Below are positions 51,006 to 51,564 of a stretch of 51,564 nt of DNA, piece after piece (position 1 is the first letter of the stretch; each line of letters opens with the position of its first letter). The stretch comes from Nitrospirota bacterium. GTDB taxonomy: Bacteria > Nitrospirota > Thermodesulfovibrionia > Thermodesulfovibrionales > Dissulfurispiraceae. The stretch lies in NCBI GenBank assembly GCA_015233365.1, contig JADFXU010000013.1, positions 1 through 51,564 of the forward strand. The letters are read 5' to 3'. The notes beneath the pieces are model-generated. The model made no database searches. It was given only the letters and a program-made list of their open reading frames with translations, and was not told where the DNA came from. Both the position numbers and the translations under genes were made by a program.

Positions 51006-51398
51006 CTATGAAAGTTCTCTGATCAAGGCGGTAAAATCCCTTATAGCTGTGTGGATGCTTTTATGCACAAGGTGATAGTCTATCTCCTCATATTCATGGA
51101 CTAGAATATTTCTTAGTCCCGCACTAAGGGCGAGGTTCTTGCTTAACTCTTCACCGATTATGCCCATCTCCCCTGCCCTCAAAAAAGCGGACTTGTATGA
51201 TGCTGGCGGAGGTTCCCCTTTTGCGGAGATCAAATGAAAGATTATATCACTGGCAGTCATTACAAGCAGTTCAAGCAATCGCTCTATTTCATAATGCCTC
51301 TTCATAAATTCATCAAATGAGATGTCTTTGTATGGCAGCAGGTCATTCAGATAGGCGGTAACGGATACAAGTTTCTTATTGATTACGTCAGGCGACAC
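51006..51398 (-). CDS. hepT: HepT-like HEPN ribonuclease toxin (DUF86)
   Basis: Start set at the GTG at 51398, preceded by GGAGGGG; the frame also opens with TTG at 51416. The 130 residues are helical and contain the HEPN catalytic motif R-x4-H-x-Y as RNILVHEY. HepT is an RNA-cleaving toxin neutralised by MntA, which adds AMP to the Tyr of that motif. The gene overlaps the mntA-like stop by 11 nt, so antitoxin is made first. Confidence 0.88.
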   Translation of the reverse strand: MSPDVINKKLVSVTAYLNDLLPYKDISFDEFMKRHYEIERLLELLVMTASDIIFHLISAKGEPPPASYKSAFLRAGEMGIIGEELSKNLALSAGLRNILVHEYEEIDYHLVHKSIHTAIRDFTALIRELS

Positions 51399-51564
51399 CG
51401 GAACCCCTCCCTGCAAATTCCTTCAGATAGTTTTTTTGCATCGCCCGCAGTCTTTCCGTATCGATATAAAGCTTCCAGGCCCTCAACCTCCCGGCATCAA
51501 AAATGCCCGGATGCCTCTCATAAAGGACTCTGCCCCTCAAAAAAATTTCATAAAGAGGCAGGGG
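51388..51564 (-). CDS. mntA: MntA-like nucleotidyltransferase antitoxin, C-terminal part
   Basis: Partial: the 5' end lies beyond the right edge. The visible 58 residues run in frame from 51564 to the TGA at 51390-51388 and include YEIFLRGRVLYERHPG and a basic C-terminal helix. This is the usual C terminus of minimal nucleotidyltransferases paired with HepT. The catalytic GSxARG motif would be outside the window. Identification rests on this tail and on overlap with hepT. Confidence 0.7.
   Translation of the reverse strand, partial: PLPLYEIFLRGRVLYERHPGIFDAGRLRAWKLYIDTERLRAMQKNYLKEFAGRGSGVA

Overview
The window looks like a chromosomal segment of a Gram-negative bacterium. It carries a tripartite RND efflux system, several lipoproteins with lipoboxes, and a large repeat adhesin. 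Gene content (three acetyl-CoA synthetases, a clostridial/Bacillus-type Fe-S PurF, a long EpsC-like serine acetyltransferase, a ferrochelatase/protoporphyrinogen oxidase pair, and many small defence or toxin modules) would fit a Nitrospirota- or Desulfobacterota-like lineage. That placement is inference; no rRNA or tRNA gene was seen.

Layout. 1-1263 is the 3' end of an MBG-repeat surface adhesin with Thr/Pro and Gly/Thr low-complexity tails. 1486-3028 holds a DksA/TraR-type zinc-finger protein, a CysC-like kinase and an isochorismatase-fold hydrolase. 3289-5131 is a two-gene ATPase plus DUF4276 (TOPRIM-like) module. 5154-12349 is housekeeping: uvrB, purF, an M29 aminopeptidase, cutA, a Cys-rich small protein, hisD, and a variant PII protein behind a sigma-54-like promoter. 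12408-21332 (minus strand) is an mdtABC-like RND operon with its outer-membrane factor, preceded by a good promoter and palindromic operator. 21680-29895 is an acetate-activation region: three acs paralogues on the minus strand. One of them sits behind acuC (deacetylase) and acuB (CBS-ACT), reproducing the AcuBC/AcsA post-translational control unit without acuA. gyrA follows. 32859-40108 is one minus-strand operon, hsdR-hsdM-hsdS-HipA-like kinase-DUF3037, i.e. a type I restriction-modification system with a compact kinase module at its end. 40345-49578 holds cysE, an ABC-2 exporter, a lipoprotein, a membrane-fused spermidine-synthase-like protein, a peroxiredoxin, a small disordered protein, hemH and a HemG/HemY-like oxidase. 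49587-51564 holds a hypothetical protein, a CsgG/LpoB-like lipoprotein, a structured inverted-repeat element and a HepT/MntA toxin-antitoxin pair cut by the window edge.

The strongest candidates for new biology are: the HipA-like kinase/DUF3037 pair embedded in the type I R-M operon; the split ATPase-DUF4276 module, organised like PARIS or RloAB; a regularly spaced array of four dyads in the leader of the first acs gene; a terminator between acs and acuC-acuB-acs; a recurring architecture in which the -10 box lies 6-12 nt from the start codon with no Shine-Dalgarno, suggesting frequent leaderless or near-leaderless mRNAs; and two palindromic intergenic elements (45911-46077 and 50791-50995) that look like non-autonomous mobile repeats.
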